A stretch of 64,000 nt of DNA. It comes from Opeltia flavorubescens (Eukaryota; Ascomycota; Lecanoromycetes; Teloschistales; Teloschistaceae). Shown here one piece after another: positions 1-11,243 of the stretch. Position 1 is the first letter of the stretch, and each line of letters starts with the position of its first letter. A model generated the notes under the pieces. That model was given only the letters and a program-made list of their open reading frames with translations, made no database searches and was not told the origin of the DNA. The position numbers and the translations under genes are program-made. The stretch covers positions 2,033,471-2,097,470 of the forward strand of contig KE546966.1 in NCBI GenBank assembly GCA_000442125.1, in the 5' to 3' direction.

Positions 1-3000
1 CCTACTTTGACATCTCAAGATGTTGAAGCACCATTGCTGCGCTCATCGATCGGCTGTCTAGAATCGTTGCTGCTCGCTCAGGATTCTACAGCTTGGGCCT
101 TGCCTCAGACTCTGATTAGCCCGAGGCGTGCTATTGCTGGTCTACTAGTATTCGCATCAGATCATCGGCCAAAGGTTCGAAAACGAGCACAGGATGCTAT
201 CACCCAAGTGCTGAAACACCCTCCACCGAGTCCCTCGCTCGATCATCCAGTGGCCGACATGTGTGCAGAAGCTACGTTGAGGACTCTTGGCGATAGTCTG
301 GACGAGTCAAGTAGGAAGAAGAAAAACGGTAAAAATCGGGAGCATGACCAACATCAGCCCGGACTCATGCACGCTTTGCACCTCGTCAAGACTGTTGCGA
401 CGGCTTCCGGAGGTTGGCCTAGTAAGAAAATTGAACCGCTGTGCGAAGCTCTGATGGGCGTATCCAGATCAAACAATGAATACCTTACAGTGGCCGCTTT
501 CGAAGTGTTCGAGGTCATTTTCAATGGAATGGCCGATCCATTTTCTTCCACAAAACTTCCTCGATTGATGGAGGCTGTCACCGAGCTTAAGCCATCCCAG
601 AATGATTCCCAATTACTTCCATCTTGGATTGCAGTGATTTCCAGGGGTTATGATGTATCTGCGCAGATCAGCCCTGATGATATCTTCCATAAGCTTCCAA
701 TGCTATTTACTATGGTCTCAGAATTCTTGTCTTCTGCATCGCATGACATTCGAGTCTCCGCTTCCGAATGTTTGATCTCATTCTTAGTCAATTGTGTTCC
801 CGACAAAGTCATCTCGGAGCCTTCCATACTGGACGAGAAAGTGTTTGAAAGATTGACTCAAGCTGCCGAAGATCTCCTTAGTATCAAGTATCAAGGTGCA
901 TGGATGGAGGTCTTCAACGTTCAGTCTGCTTTTTTCGAGGCACTAAGATGGCGAGCGAATCCTTTCGCTCGTAATATCGTGAATATTGTTGGTGAACTAC
1001 GTGCGAGCGATTCTTTCAATGGTAAAAAGGAAGCCGATGTTGTCCTTGGAAAAGCTGTTCAGTCAATGGGGCCTGAAGCGGTGCTAGAGACTTTACCGCT
1101 GAATCTCACGAATTCTCGAGCAGGACAGCCTGGAAGGGCGTGGCTACTACCCATTCTTCGGGATAATGTGATCAACACCAATCTCACTCATTTCAGGTCC
1201 GTGTTCGTCCCTCTCAGCGAGGCCATGTATCAGCGAGTGATGGACCATGGAGGTTCGGAGAAAACGATGGAGATTAAAATATTCGAAACAATCGTGCAGC
1301 AAACGTGGGCCTTGTTTCCCGGATACTGCAATTTGCCTCTTGATCTCAACAAAGCATTCGATCAGGGATTTGCTGAACTTCTTTCCAACCTTCTATATTC
1401 GCAACCAGAGATCCGTGCTGATATTTGTCGTGGTCTTCAAACTCTCGTGGACTCGGACCGGGAAATCATAGCAGCAGAGGGCAACGACGAAGAGATCCGG
1501 TTCCGAAGTCGTCTATCAAAGTCGATCGCACAAGCAAATCTCGAACATCTTGCGACATTTGCCGGCAATTTACTTGCAGTTTTGTTCAACGTGTACAGCC
1601 AAACGCTACCGCAGTTTAGAGGCTTCATACTTCAGTGCATCAACGCATATCTCAGCGTGACAAAAGAGAAGGTAAAAATGTGTTCGGTATTTCAATTCAT
1701 TCCTGGCTAACAACCAGCAGGATGTGCTCGACACTTTCACCCGTGTTACCGACCTGCTGGAGTCCGCACTCGCCGAGACGGCATCGCTATCACAGAATAC
1801 CAAACAGCAGCCCAAAGAGACATCTTCCAACCAAATGCCTCCGACTTCACACACCCTCATGGATCTTATCATAACCCTCTCCATTTATCTCCCTCTTTCA
1901 ACCTTCCCTCAGCTATTCGATCTCACTTCTCGCATCCTCCCCTTCCAAAATGACCCCCAACTCCAGAAAAAAGCCTACAAACTCTTCCCCCGCCTCTCTA
2001 CAACTCCAAACGGCTCCCTCGCCCTGCAAACTCGCAACCAAGAACTCCAATCACTCCTCCTCTCTTCCGGACCAACTACCTCCGCCCCAGCTCGCCGCGA
2101 CCGCCTCCTCGCCATCGCCGCCACCATCGAACACCTCCCATCAACAGACCTCCATTTCATCCCCTCCGTCCTCTCCGAAGTCGTCATCGCAACCAAAGAA
2201 TCCAACGAGAAAGCCCGCACCGCGGCTTTCGACCTCCTCGTGCTCATGGCTCGGAAAATGATCCGAGGTGGCACCGTTGAACAGTCTCGGATTCCGCACA
2301 TGGATCCTTCTGCGCCGACCACTGTGGCGAGTTTGGAGGAGTTTTTTACGATGATTTCCGCGGGACTGGTGGGTTCGACGCCGCATATGGTTTCTGCGAG
2401 TATTACGGCGTTGACGCGCGTGCTGTATGAGTTTCATGGATTGTTGAGGAGGGAGGTGGTGGAGGATTTGGTGACGACTGTGGAGATGTTTTTGGAGAGT
2501 AATAATCGGGAGATTGTGAGGAGTGGGCTTGGTTTTACGAAGGTTGTGGTTTTGAGTCTGGAGAAGGAGGTTGTTAGGCCGAGGCTTAAGACTCTTGTGC
2601 CGGGATTGTTGGGGTGGAGTCGGGAGCATAAGAATCGGGTTAGGGCGAGGGTTAAGCATGTTCTTGAGAGGCTGGTGAGGAGGTTTGGGGCGGGGGAGGT
2701 GGAGAGGTGGTGTCCTGAGGAAGGGAGGAAGTTGATTGCGAATATTCGGAAGAGTAGGGAGAGGAGGAAGAGGAAGAGGGGTACTGCTGCTGCTGCCAAG
2801 GGAGAAGATGATGGTGGGGAGGATGAGGAGAGGGGGAGGAGGAAGGGCAGATTTGAAAGCGAGTATGATGAAGCGGTTTATGGGAGTGATGATGAGAGTA
2901 CTTCTAATGCAAGCGATGAGGAGGATGATGAGAGAGTGGCGCGACGACATTCTAAAGACGAAGCTCGTGGGAAGGGGACTTATATCATCGAAGACCCAGA

Positions 3001-3598
3001 TGAGCCCCTTGATCTTCTGGATCGCAAATCTCTGGGTAGGATCTCGACTACGAAACCTGTTCTTCAGAGGCAGCAGAAGGGGAAACAGCATCGTCCGAAG
3101 GTTAATCTGGATGGGAAATTGGTTTTTGGTGGGGAGGATGGGGATGGGGATCAGATGTCTATTGATGGGGATGAGGATGGGGGTAAAGAACCGGGTGATG
3201 GGACGCTGGAGGGAGGGATTGGGGCTTATGTGGATGCTATTAGGGGGAGGGATGCGGTGAGGAGGGGAAGAGGTGGGAGGTTGAAGTTTAGCAATCGGAG
3301 GGGAAGGGTTGGGGACGGGGATGGAGATGGTGATGGTGATGCGGAGGAAGTGGGGGTGGGGAGAATCGAAAGAAAGCAGGCAGGAGGAAGATCTGTGAGA
3401 ATGGTGAGAGGGGGGAGGGATAGCGGTGGAGGTAACAATGGGAAAATTGGGGGAAGGGAAGGGATTGAGGGGAGGAGAGAGAGGAGCGGGAGGGGGAATG
3501 GGGTTCTCAAGAAGAAATTTGATCCGAAGAGTCAGAGGAGGGGGCTGGGCGTTGCGAAGGTTAAGGGTGGAGGAGTGAAGAAGATGGGTAGAAGATGA
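1..3598 (+). CDS. RRP12: RRP12-like ribosomal RNA processing protein (5' partial)
   Basis: The reading frame is open from base 1, so the start codon lies upstream. Two exons are seen, 1-1671 and 1721-3598, with a 49-base intron (GTAAAA donor, CAG acceptor) that joins the frames in phase 0 and gives 1182 visible residues. The protein is rich in HEAT-like helical repeats over about 900 residues. It ends in a disordered tail with acidic patches, a KLVFGGEDGD stretch, a GDGDGDGD repeat and a Lys/Arg/Gly-rich C-terminus. This is the architecture of Rrp12 (NUC173 family), a nucleolar and cytoplasmic factor that helps export and mature both ribosomal subunits. Yeast Rrp12 is about 1230 residues, so roughly 100 residues are probably missing. 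The gene converges on SEC6, with 200 bases between stops. Its coding strand changes from C-rich (about 1860-2220) to very G-rich (about 2320-3590). Confidence 0.88.
1672..1720 (+). other. Intron of RRP12
   Basis: A 49-base intron begins GTAAAA after an AAG codon and ends CAACCAGCAG. Removing it joins two long frames in phase 0, whereas reading through meets a TAA at 1708. Its size fits the other introns in this window (50-65 bases). Confidence 0.85.
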
Positions 3599-3798
3599 GT
3601 ACGCATATAAATGCAATCAGGGAACGAGAGATATCATGAAGATAGGGGGATGAAGTTGCTATAGAGCCAAATTTGATCCACGATACATATCTCCACCGTA
3701 CATAATTGGGTATCTAAACACAAATCTCACGATCAAGCAATAATAACAAGCAGCGTAAATCATCACACATCCTCAAATCCGCCTTCCCCTCTAACTTA

Positions 3799-6123
3799 TT
3801 ATTTCACCTTACTCATAATCGTCTCCGGCCCCCTTTCCACATAAACCTCCCCCGCCCTCGCCTTCACACCCCCCAACATCCCCCTATCGAAATCGTCCCT
3901 CGCCCTCAACACCCCTTCCACCCACCCCATCCCTAAATCCCAATACTCCCTCTTGAAATCCTCATACACACCCGCCACAGCCCCCGTCACACTCTTATCC
4001 GCCTCCAATAACCTGACTAATTTATCCACAACCCTCCATTTCTGTTTAATTGTGTCAAAGTCCAGCCCTGTCATCAATCCCGCCATCCCATCTTTAGTTT
4101 TCAGCGAACTGAAGAATTCAAAAGCAGTAAGCACATCATCCTTAAACTTCTCCGTAAACATATCCCCCCTTCGAAACTTCACCCCCTTATTCCTCACCAC
4201 CGCCTCCAAATAGTTGACCAACAACTCATCCGCCAACTCCTCCACCAAAATATCCAAAAGCGAAGGGTGCAGCACTTTCGCGTAATCGGAGATATAGTCG
4301 TCGAAGGTGGTGGTGATGCGTTTCATCGCGAATTCCGTGTACCATTTTGCTGTGAAGAAGTCTGGGAGGGTGGAGCGGAAGTCGATTTTGAAGATTAAAT
4401 GCACGAAGGTGGTTATGCAGTGGGTTCCTAGGTCTACGAAACCGTCGCGGAGGGAGGATAGTTCGGCGAGGGCGCGGGTGGATAGGTAGGTTGGTGAGAC
4501 GAGGGGGGAGAGGTCTTGTTGGAAGCGGGTTAGGTAGCTGAGCTGCACGGTTGTTGTTTCTTCGTCAGAGCTGGATTCATTATCGTCGATGCAGGCAATT
4601 TGATCGTTTGCGATTGCCACCAGCCAGTCTTGGAATACCTGCATGCTTTCGCCGTCGGCGTTGTTGGGAGAGGATTGGTATTTCTGCGCTTCCGTGTCGA
4701 TGAGGTTTTGCCAGGCGTTCTGCCGCGATTTGAGCGCGCGGAACATGGCGTCGAAAACTCCTTCTGCGACGTCGGTACGGGAGGAGGAGCCGGCGACAAG
4801 GGTTTGCTCTTTTAGCATGCGCCACATGTCGCTGAGGGTCTTTGTGCGGAAGTAGCCCTGCTCGTTGGTGTCGAGGGTGTCTGGTTTTCGCTCCATGAAG
4901 GATTTGCGGTCGGCGATGAACATTCGGTCCATCCATTCGTCGACGGATTTTACGATCAGCTGTCGGTATTCGCGGATTAGCTCCGCTTCTCGGGCGTCGA
5001 GGACGTGGGGTTGCAGGGCATTTTGGTCCCAGCCTAGTTTTGTCATCTTCGCGTAGTACTTTTCGCTCCAGTCGATGATGCTGAGCATGTGTGGAGGACT
5101 GAGTTCGGGGTTGTCGATGTGTTTGATGAGCCAGTCGTGCATCATCTTATGGTAGATGTCGGTGTATGTTTTGAAGATCTTCCATTTCTTGGGCATCAAA
5201 GTGACCATTCCGACTTTGACGACGTATAGATCGTTGAAGTACCATTTCATGATGTTCGCTAGCTTATCCGGCTCTTCCAAGAAGCGTTCTTCGGCTTTCT
5301 CGAACTGAGGCTGGGCATAGAATTCGATTGACTTAAGAAACTTCTCTTTGTATCCGCGTAGTTGTTTGGGACCGCTGGTTATGGACTTGAACCGGGAAGC
5401 GAGGTCCTTGTGTTCTCGTTGGGCGTCTTGGAGTGCCTTGACTTTGTTGTCGCTCTTTTCCTCCTCTTCAATGATCAAAGCTAAGCGGACCACCATGCCT
5501 TTGTTGTCTGCTTGTACTAAGGGTATCAGGTTCATACACGCTGTGCCAATGTGGTCGTCGAACCATTCTATTACGTCGTCCAATCTTGTGAAATAGTCCT
5601 GTAGATGGCTTTCCAAGGAAGTGTCGGAAGCTCTCTTGATCTGATCCAGTGCATCATCCCGTATATCTCGTAGTTGGGTAAGCTGGTAATGGATGTTTAA
5701 CAGATTCGGCTGGTTCTCCATGTCCTGATCATCTTCGCGCAACAGCTGCTCCAAATCTTTCAGGCGCCCGTCAAAGCTTTCTATATTTGCCTTCATTGCC
5801 TCTACCTGAGTAAAGTTGCGATGAACTTGCGAAACCAAATTGATATCCGGGAAGTCTCTAATCATATTCTGGGCTTCGGCGCATAGCTTGTCGATCTTCA
5901 TCATTTCTTCCTTGATCAGGTTGACGGTCCTCTGTCCATCGCTAATTGCACTCATGCCATTCTGAGTAACCTCTAGTTGGTCCTTGAGACCAATTTTAAG
6001 CTGGCCGTCAATCACAGCTTTCTTGCGGGTGAACTCCGATTTGAGGAAGGATATCTTGTCCAGGTCCTCAGGGTGCCGAAGCAGGTCGGCGAGCTCGACG
6101 ATGGTCCCCTCTGTGTTTGCCAT
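3799..6123 (-). CDS. SEC6: Exocyst complex component Sec6
   Basis: A single exon of 774 codons, close to the usual length of fungal Sec6. Sec6 is one of eight exocyst subunits that tether secretory vesicles to the plasma membrane at growth sites such as hyphal tips. The N-terminal 200 residues are a helical, coiled-coil-like region beginning MANTEGTIVELADLLRHPED; the rest is the all-helical Sec6 body, including KWYFNDLYVVKVGM and the late KRITTTFDDYISDYAKVLHP region. I chose the ATG at 6123. The frame opens 24 bases earlier, but only from GTG, and the protein read from 6123 starts as I expect for relatives. It is divergent from the uL30m gene and convergent with RRP12. The 3' part of its coding strand (plus-strand 3800-4270) is strongly G-rich. 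Confidence 0.92.
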   Translation of the reverse strand: MANTEGTIVELADLLRHPEDLDKISFLKSEFTRKKAVIDGQLKIGLKDQLEVTQNGMSAISDGQRTVNLIKEEMMKIDKLCAEAQNMIRDFPDINLVSQVHRNFTQVEAMKANIESFDGRLKDLEQLLREDDQDMENQPNLLNIHYQLTQLRDIRDDALDQIKRASDTSLESHLQDYFTRLDDVIEWFDDHIGTACMNLIPLVQADNKGMVVRLALIIEEEEKSDNKVKALQDAQREHKDLASRFKSITSGPKQLRGYKEKFLKSIEFYAQPQFEKAEERFLEEPDKLANIMKWYFNDLYVVKVGMVTLMPKKWKIFKTYTDIYHKMMHDWLIKHIDNPELSPPHMLSIIDWSEKYYAKMTKLGWDQNALQPHVLDAREAELIREYRQLIVKSVDEWMDRMFIADRKSFMERKPDTLDTNEQGYFRTKTLSDMWRMLKEQTLVAGSSSRTDVAEGVFDAMFRALKSRQNAWQNLIDTEAQKYQSSPNNADGESMQVFQDWLVAIANDQIACIDDNESSSDEETTTVQLSYLTRFQQDLSPLVSPTYLSTRALAELSSLRDGFVDLGTHCITTFVHLIFKIDFRSTLPDFFTAKWYTEFAMKRITTTFDDYISDYAKVLHPSLLDILVEELADELLVNYLEAVVRNKGVKFRRGDMFTEKFKDDVLTAFEFFSSLKTKDGMAGLMTGLDFDTIKQKWRVVDKLVRLLEADKSVTGAVAGVYEDFKREYWDLGMGWVEGVLRARDDFDRGMLGGVKARAGEVYVERGPETIMSKVK

Positions 6124-6458
6124 ACCGGCACTTATGATTTCCGTCACCTATGCATTTCAGTGATCAAATATCCCATAATATTTTCAGTGACAAAGTATCT
6201 GGCTTGAGGTTCGGAGACGAAATCAGAGTTAGTGCGTTGTGGCCGCAGTCAAAAGCACAGACCAACCTCTCGAATTATTAACTTCTGCTTCTTTCGGTTG
6301 TCACTCTTGACATTCGGTTCAAGCACCAACTAGAATATCATAGTTCGGACACGGTATGTATACCTTTCCAATGTCTCATATTATACGATTACTCACTCAA
6401 TTCTAGTTATAGTCGCTGAGTGTTCCGAATACCATTCTATCGCATCTCTCACCACATC
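6124..6458. promoter_or_regulatory. Shared divergent promoter region of SEC6 and uL30m
   Basis: Only 335 bases separate the two divergent start codons, so both promoters and 5' leaders must lie here. On the plus strand, 6354-6406 (GTATGT start, TTCTAG end) has the form and length of an intron and could be a 5' UTR intron of the ribosomal protein gene. No specific factor site is asserted. Confidence 0.5.
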
Positions 6459-6734
6459 ATGCCTTTCTTTAAAATCACACTCATCCGATCAGCTATTGGC
6501 CTTCCAATGAAAACCACTGGTGTTCTCAAAGCGCTTGGTCTCAGGAAACGAATGGCTACGGTTTTTCACCCTGTCAGCCCACAGGTTGCCGGCCAAATCA
6601 TGGCAGTGAAAGAGCTAGTCGCGGTATCCGAGGTTGAGAACGCCATGTCAAAGGCAGATTTCAAGGCTACAAGAAAACCTGATCCAGGCTATTACATCGA
6701 AACACCCGCTTCCGAGGCAATACAGCAGACCTAG
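6459..6734 (+). CDS. MRPL33: Mitochondrial large ribosomal subunit protein uL30m
   Basis: A 91-codon single exon. The protein starts [16 protein letters not shown], continues with the L30-type helix-turn segment ([11 protein letters not shown], then [14 protein letters not shown]), and has a short C-terminal extension ending SEAIQQT. This matches bacterial L30 in size and pattern, with the added fungal mitochondrial tail. The product should bind 23S-like rRNA in the mitochondrial large subunit. The ATG at 6459 is preferred over upstream in-frame codons because the L30 fold begins right after it. A 5' UTR intron at about 6354-6406 is possible. This is the last clearly intact gene before the first desert. 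Confidence 0.88.
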   Translation: MPFFKITLIRSAIGLPMKTTGVLKALGLRKRMATVFHPVSPQVAGQIMAVKELVAVSEVENAMSKADFKATRKPDPGYYIETPASEAIQQT

Positions 6735-7126
6735 ATTTGGGGGCCAAAAGACTCATGGACTTTCTCAAGCAATCATGGTGGCTACATGGACCTCGGGCAG
6801 AGTCAGGATTAAAAATCAAGTCGGGCAGCAGCCAGACTCTTAATGCCTGGCTCAGAGGTCTTGCAAACAAGCAATCGCGTAGTTCCATGGGATGCTACCC
6901 TTGGCTGCCGAGCAGAATCATACGAGTCTATCGCCAGTGCACCCAAGATTCACAGAACGCACGCTACTCAACTGTCTTATGGTGTTCGTAGCCAGCTACA
7001 GCACAATGATTCTATCCAACCATTTCCCACTAGTCAGCCAGTCGAGTCAACTATGAATACCAATATTCCCCTCCTTTGAGAGCTGTCGATTGTGCAAGAC
7101 ATGGGTTGGGTTGCTCGCTTCATACT

Positions 7127-7405
7127 ATGGGCAATAGGGTATTTCAGGGCTTGAACGTTTGGAAGGCTATGGCAAGAAACCAACTTTGGGATTTGACCAC
7201 AACAAAAGATTTTCAAGAGAAACATGTGAAGGTTCTTGCTTGGGTGTTCATCCACTATGTGAATAGCAGGGAGATGTTCACACCAAAAATGATCAACAAA
7301 ATGAAGCAAGTCATGAATCAAATGCTTAACTCTCTTCTAAAGAACCGACGACTCTTTACGATTCCGAATGTTATCCAATCTCGCCCTTTTCCCGCCCTGC
7401 TCTAA
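7127..7405 (+). pseudogene. Possible coding remnant or small unknown ORF
   Basis: A 92-codon ATG frame with protein-like composition: Trp and aromatic residues, and a Lys/Met-rich helix around FTPKMINKMKQVMNQM. The frame is open 17 codons further upstream. It lies 390 bases downstream of uL30m on the same strand. I do not recognise the family. It may be a fragment of a larger decayed gene, since the preceding 390 bases are broken in all frames. Confidence 0.22.
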
Positions 7406-8921
7406 CACTTGGGTCCTTGCGCTTTACAAACATACTGAACCTTGATCACTATTCATCTATTTATTATACTCGCTCTCTTGGTATGGCTTTCTCTTAATTA
7501 CCGCAGGCAGATATATTCCCAACAACTATATAAATATTTTTATTTGCCTCATTGACCATTCTTCCACCATTTATAGTCAAAGCCTACGTGTCTGTTAGTC
7601 CCGATACCTTTTCCTATCATTTTCTTTGCCAAAAATCTCACAGCTATTGGGATGCCTTTTGCCCTGTACCATCATTCATGAACATCTATCTTGACTTACA
7701 TTGCGTATATTGAGTGTCGACACAGATACAAGCCTGTAATTGCCATCATATCTTGTTGCCGTTGCCGCTAGAGTCATCTCCCAATTCAGGTTCGAAAAGC
7801 GAAACCTTCACTTGGACTTGTTTTTTGGTGGAAGATGTTGGCATACTCGTATCCTATGAAACTGTTTCTGGGAAATACAGACATATTGACAAATTTAAAA
7901 GGAAGGGAAGTCATTACTAAAACCGAGGTGCATTTTGATATTGTCGAGTGTAAGAAATCGGCCGGAGCGAAAGCTATGTGAGTGGTGGTCACTTAGAACG
8001 CCTTGGAACGTCTGTACAGACTCTCAATCTGTGAGCTTCACCACGGTTGATTACTAATATCCTTCTCCTTGGAAATTTCCAATGCACGACGGGTAAAGAC
8101 TGAGGAACAAGCCTAATTATATTTGAAATTGGCCGGGCTGTCATCGCAACAGACAGTTCTACTACGAATTGTGGACTACGGCAAACACTCAGTACCAAGC
8201 ACCTTCAATTTGAATTGACCTGGGAATACACAGGCCATAATCTCAAATACGAAACAAGATCCTCGTTTACTCTTTAACTTCACCAAAAACACCCCGCAAC
8301 TACCGGATAGCCAGAATTATATTGACAGATCAAGATTGGGATAACAGCTCCGAATCACAGTAGTTCGAAACTCTAAAGCTTAGGATCTAGTGAAACTACG
8401 AAAGGAAAACGGTATCTACGCTTAGTAGCGCTTCGACTACCAATAGAATTTTATATCCAAAGGTCAAAGAAGATGAGATCGATCCCTTCAAAGGAGGAAA
8501 TGAAGGAGAGAGCAAAGGCCTCTCCGAGCCGATTGGAATCACAGATCGCAGTCACAGCCGGAATACCCTGGGGGTGATATTCCCATGCCTACGCTCATTG
8601 TCCCCTAAACATGCCAGACAATCGTGCCGTCGGAAGCTAGTCCCTTTGCAAACGCGAAATCAAGGACTTCTTCTTATCATCTGGGCTGAACGACTTCAAC
8701 ATTGAGAATACATATTCCAGGCGCCATTACCAGCGGTATAATCTGAAAATTTGATGGGAAAGAATTAAATCAGGTCTTTTGAGGGACTATTCTCCGACTA
8801 GTCCATACCGTGATCGAATGAAAGCCTCCTAACCGCTCTCTTCCCTTAGACTAATCATCAAGAAATTACATATAAGCCAACATGCCTCCTCTCTTGACAG
8901 ATAGATGAGCTCAGGCCGACA

Positions 8922-9542
8922 GTGATGACCAGTTCAACAAACGCTCACACTGCAGTCGACAACCATTTCCGCCATTTATCGCCAAAAACTACTTATGTAG
9001 GCATTCACTTAGTTTTCAAGCTATCAGCTCTTTGGTCGTTGAGTCAAGATATACCGCCATCGGCCCCAGATTCCGCTCCAAAGTCAATTTCAGTGCCTGT
9101 TGCCAAGCCAGATGCAGCTGCAAAATCAGATGATACCTCCAAGGCCAATGCTGGCTCCGAGACTAGTGTTACTCCGAAGAGATATAATGCTCCAACTTTG
9201 TTTCCACATTAAGATTGGACTGGTGATCTGAAAACCATTACGATGGTCTCTACTCGAGGCAAGAAGCGTGCACGAGAAGGGACGGTGGACAGTGGAAGCG
9301 TGCTAGAATAGGCTAGAGTATTAGCCGTTACAAAGGACATGACTATGGGTTCCTCAATAAGGATTGCTGTTTCCTCTGCCGCCATTGGTTTCGCTGACGG
9401 GGATGATAGTAATGAGATCTTCGATCTACAGAGCCAAAGGAAACTCTCGCTTGCTTGTGTCGGATTAATAAGATTACCCAAGTCATTCAGTCCCCACATG
9501 AGTACAAGTGAAATTGAACCCCTTTTATCGTTATTAAGTTAA
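8922..9542 (+). pseudogene. Decayed gene, one frame with two internal stops
   Basis: One frame runs for 206 codons with only two stops, TAA at 9210 and TAG at 9309. The text on both sides of the stops reads as protein: an Ala/Pro/Ser/Lys/Asp-rich linker (KPDAAAKSDDTSKANAGSET), then a basic segment STRGKKRAREGTVDSG, then a more hydrophobic C-terminal part. The low-complexity linker followed by a basic patch resembles a disordered region of a fungal protein. I do not recognise the family. The alternative is a chance open frame, which is unlikely over this length in a region where stops are frequent. Confidence 0.4.
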
Positions 9543-10922
9543 CCTCTACTCAAAGAATGTTCATCTGCCTCGCACACTCCAAAGTATTTAAAATGCGCCT
9601 TAGTATTTACAAGAAGTAATTTCCTATGACTTTCTCTGCAGCAGCAAACCTTTCCGTTGACACAATCATACCTATGGCTGTCGCCCATCCTACTTACATC
9701 TACTTGCTAAGAGTCTGTCCTCAGTCACAATTTGGCAAATCAAAGATGTATGAAGCCTCGGAGCTGTGGGATACTTCCTTTCCGTGACGTCTTCAAAAAT
9801 CTAGGCCTTCGATTCGTTTCTGTCGTTTCCCAATTTTTATGTCCCATGGAAACTGATTGAAAGCTATGGCATTAAAAGATATTGTACGCTCTGCGGAACC
9901 GAGAAACTTGGCGTGGAATAGACGATCCATCTTTCTTGGGATCAACGAGGACGGGCCCAGCTGATCAAAAATCTAGATGAACTAAAGTAGCTGCGAGAAA
10001 CTCATGGGGGAGGAGAGTGATCCCACAAAAGACAGGAAACATCGCCAACAACTCAGTCGAACACCATTATCAGTGTCACTTCTATATGACAATGACTTAA
10101 GGAATTTGTGCGCGATTGCTTTGGGAGGGGAGGTAGACCAAGAGAATCCTGGCTTTTAACGCCTCCACTTCGACCCGATATACCATTGAAGGTACTCAAA
10201 GGATATTGGTAGACGCATTACCGTTTTATGCATCGACATTTATGATTATGAATACGAGTATGTTATTTAATTTCCCAAAATCTATCGTAAAATAATGCTA
10301 CTCATCTTACCGTGCACATTGACGGAACCATTGGTCACTACTGTGCAAAGATGGACCAGATTGATCTGGGAGAAGGTTCGATGGAGACAAAGCTTGATGG
10401 AAGAGTGCGAGACATCTTCCAAAGCAGCCAAATAAAGACAGCTCAACACCTCGTGCAGAATCGACATGCCGGTTGATACAAAGGTGACGTGAAAGACCTG
10501 CAGATTTTACCTGAGGAGCACGGCTCGTCACCGCTACTGTCGAAGAATTCACTCTAGATTCTATCACTGGGAGATCTCTCATGAATATCGAACATAACGA
10601 GGTAGACTTGCCGACTGAAACATCGGCGAAGAAACAGGCAGACAATATTGAGAACACAATAATATGGCTGAAGGTATCTAGTGAGGTTAATACAACTCCC
10701 AACAAGACATATATGGCCGTCAAGTCGAAAACGTGAGAAGATCAGAGTTATTATGGAAAATTCCCTAAGATCAGCAATATGAGGAGATAAGGGTGCAATG
10801 TATCAGAGCACGGCGAGCAATGCGTTTGGAGTTTCTGGTGCACGAATGCTACGCTTATACAGCACTCTCCCCTGTTCAGCTAAAATTGCTTGTCTCAAAA
10901 ACCATATTGCTGTGCAATTCCA

Positions 10923-11243
10923 ATGGCAGAGGCGAATACAGTCGATAACTTAGTGAAGAACATGGCCAGAGGGTGCATCTTGCACCAGGAACGGAAATAC
11001 ATATGGCATTCACCAAAATTGTATGCGATTGTGCGGATAAGCCTACGCCACGCAGGAGCGTCAAATCAACCAGGAGACCGGATATCTCAACCAGCTATTA
11101 TCTCATTGTTTGAGCCGTTACAGAAAGCTTACAAGGCCAAAGATCAAGCTTTTCATAATTACCCACAGCGAGCAGTATTACGCCTACAGTTGAATCAAGA
11201 GAATCAAGATCTTGTGAGTGCAAGCTGCTACCAATTACTCTGA
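10923..11243 (+). pseudogene. Possible coding remnant, unknown
   Basis: A frame of 106 codons from ATG 10923, open 11 codons further upstream. It contains a helical segment SLFEPLQKAYKAKDQAFHNY and a Gln/Asn-rich end. A GTGAGT at 11213-11218 would serve as a splice donor, with a candidate acceptor ending AAGATAG at 11296, but the following frame closes quickly. It may be a piece of a decayed multi-exon gene. No homology was recognised. Confidence 0.2.

Noticed and set aside
2736-3260. 174-codon plus-strand frame inside RRP12
   Set aside because: It overlaps the true RRP12 frame and is rich in Gly, Met and Arg only because the DNA is G-rich.
2141-3616. 491-codon open frame on the minus strand across RRP12
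   Set aside because: It lies opposite the G-rich half of RRP12, is dominated by Pro, Ser, Leu and Ile from the skewed composition, and has no recognisable domain. It is a shadow of the real gene.
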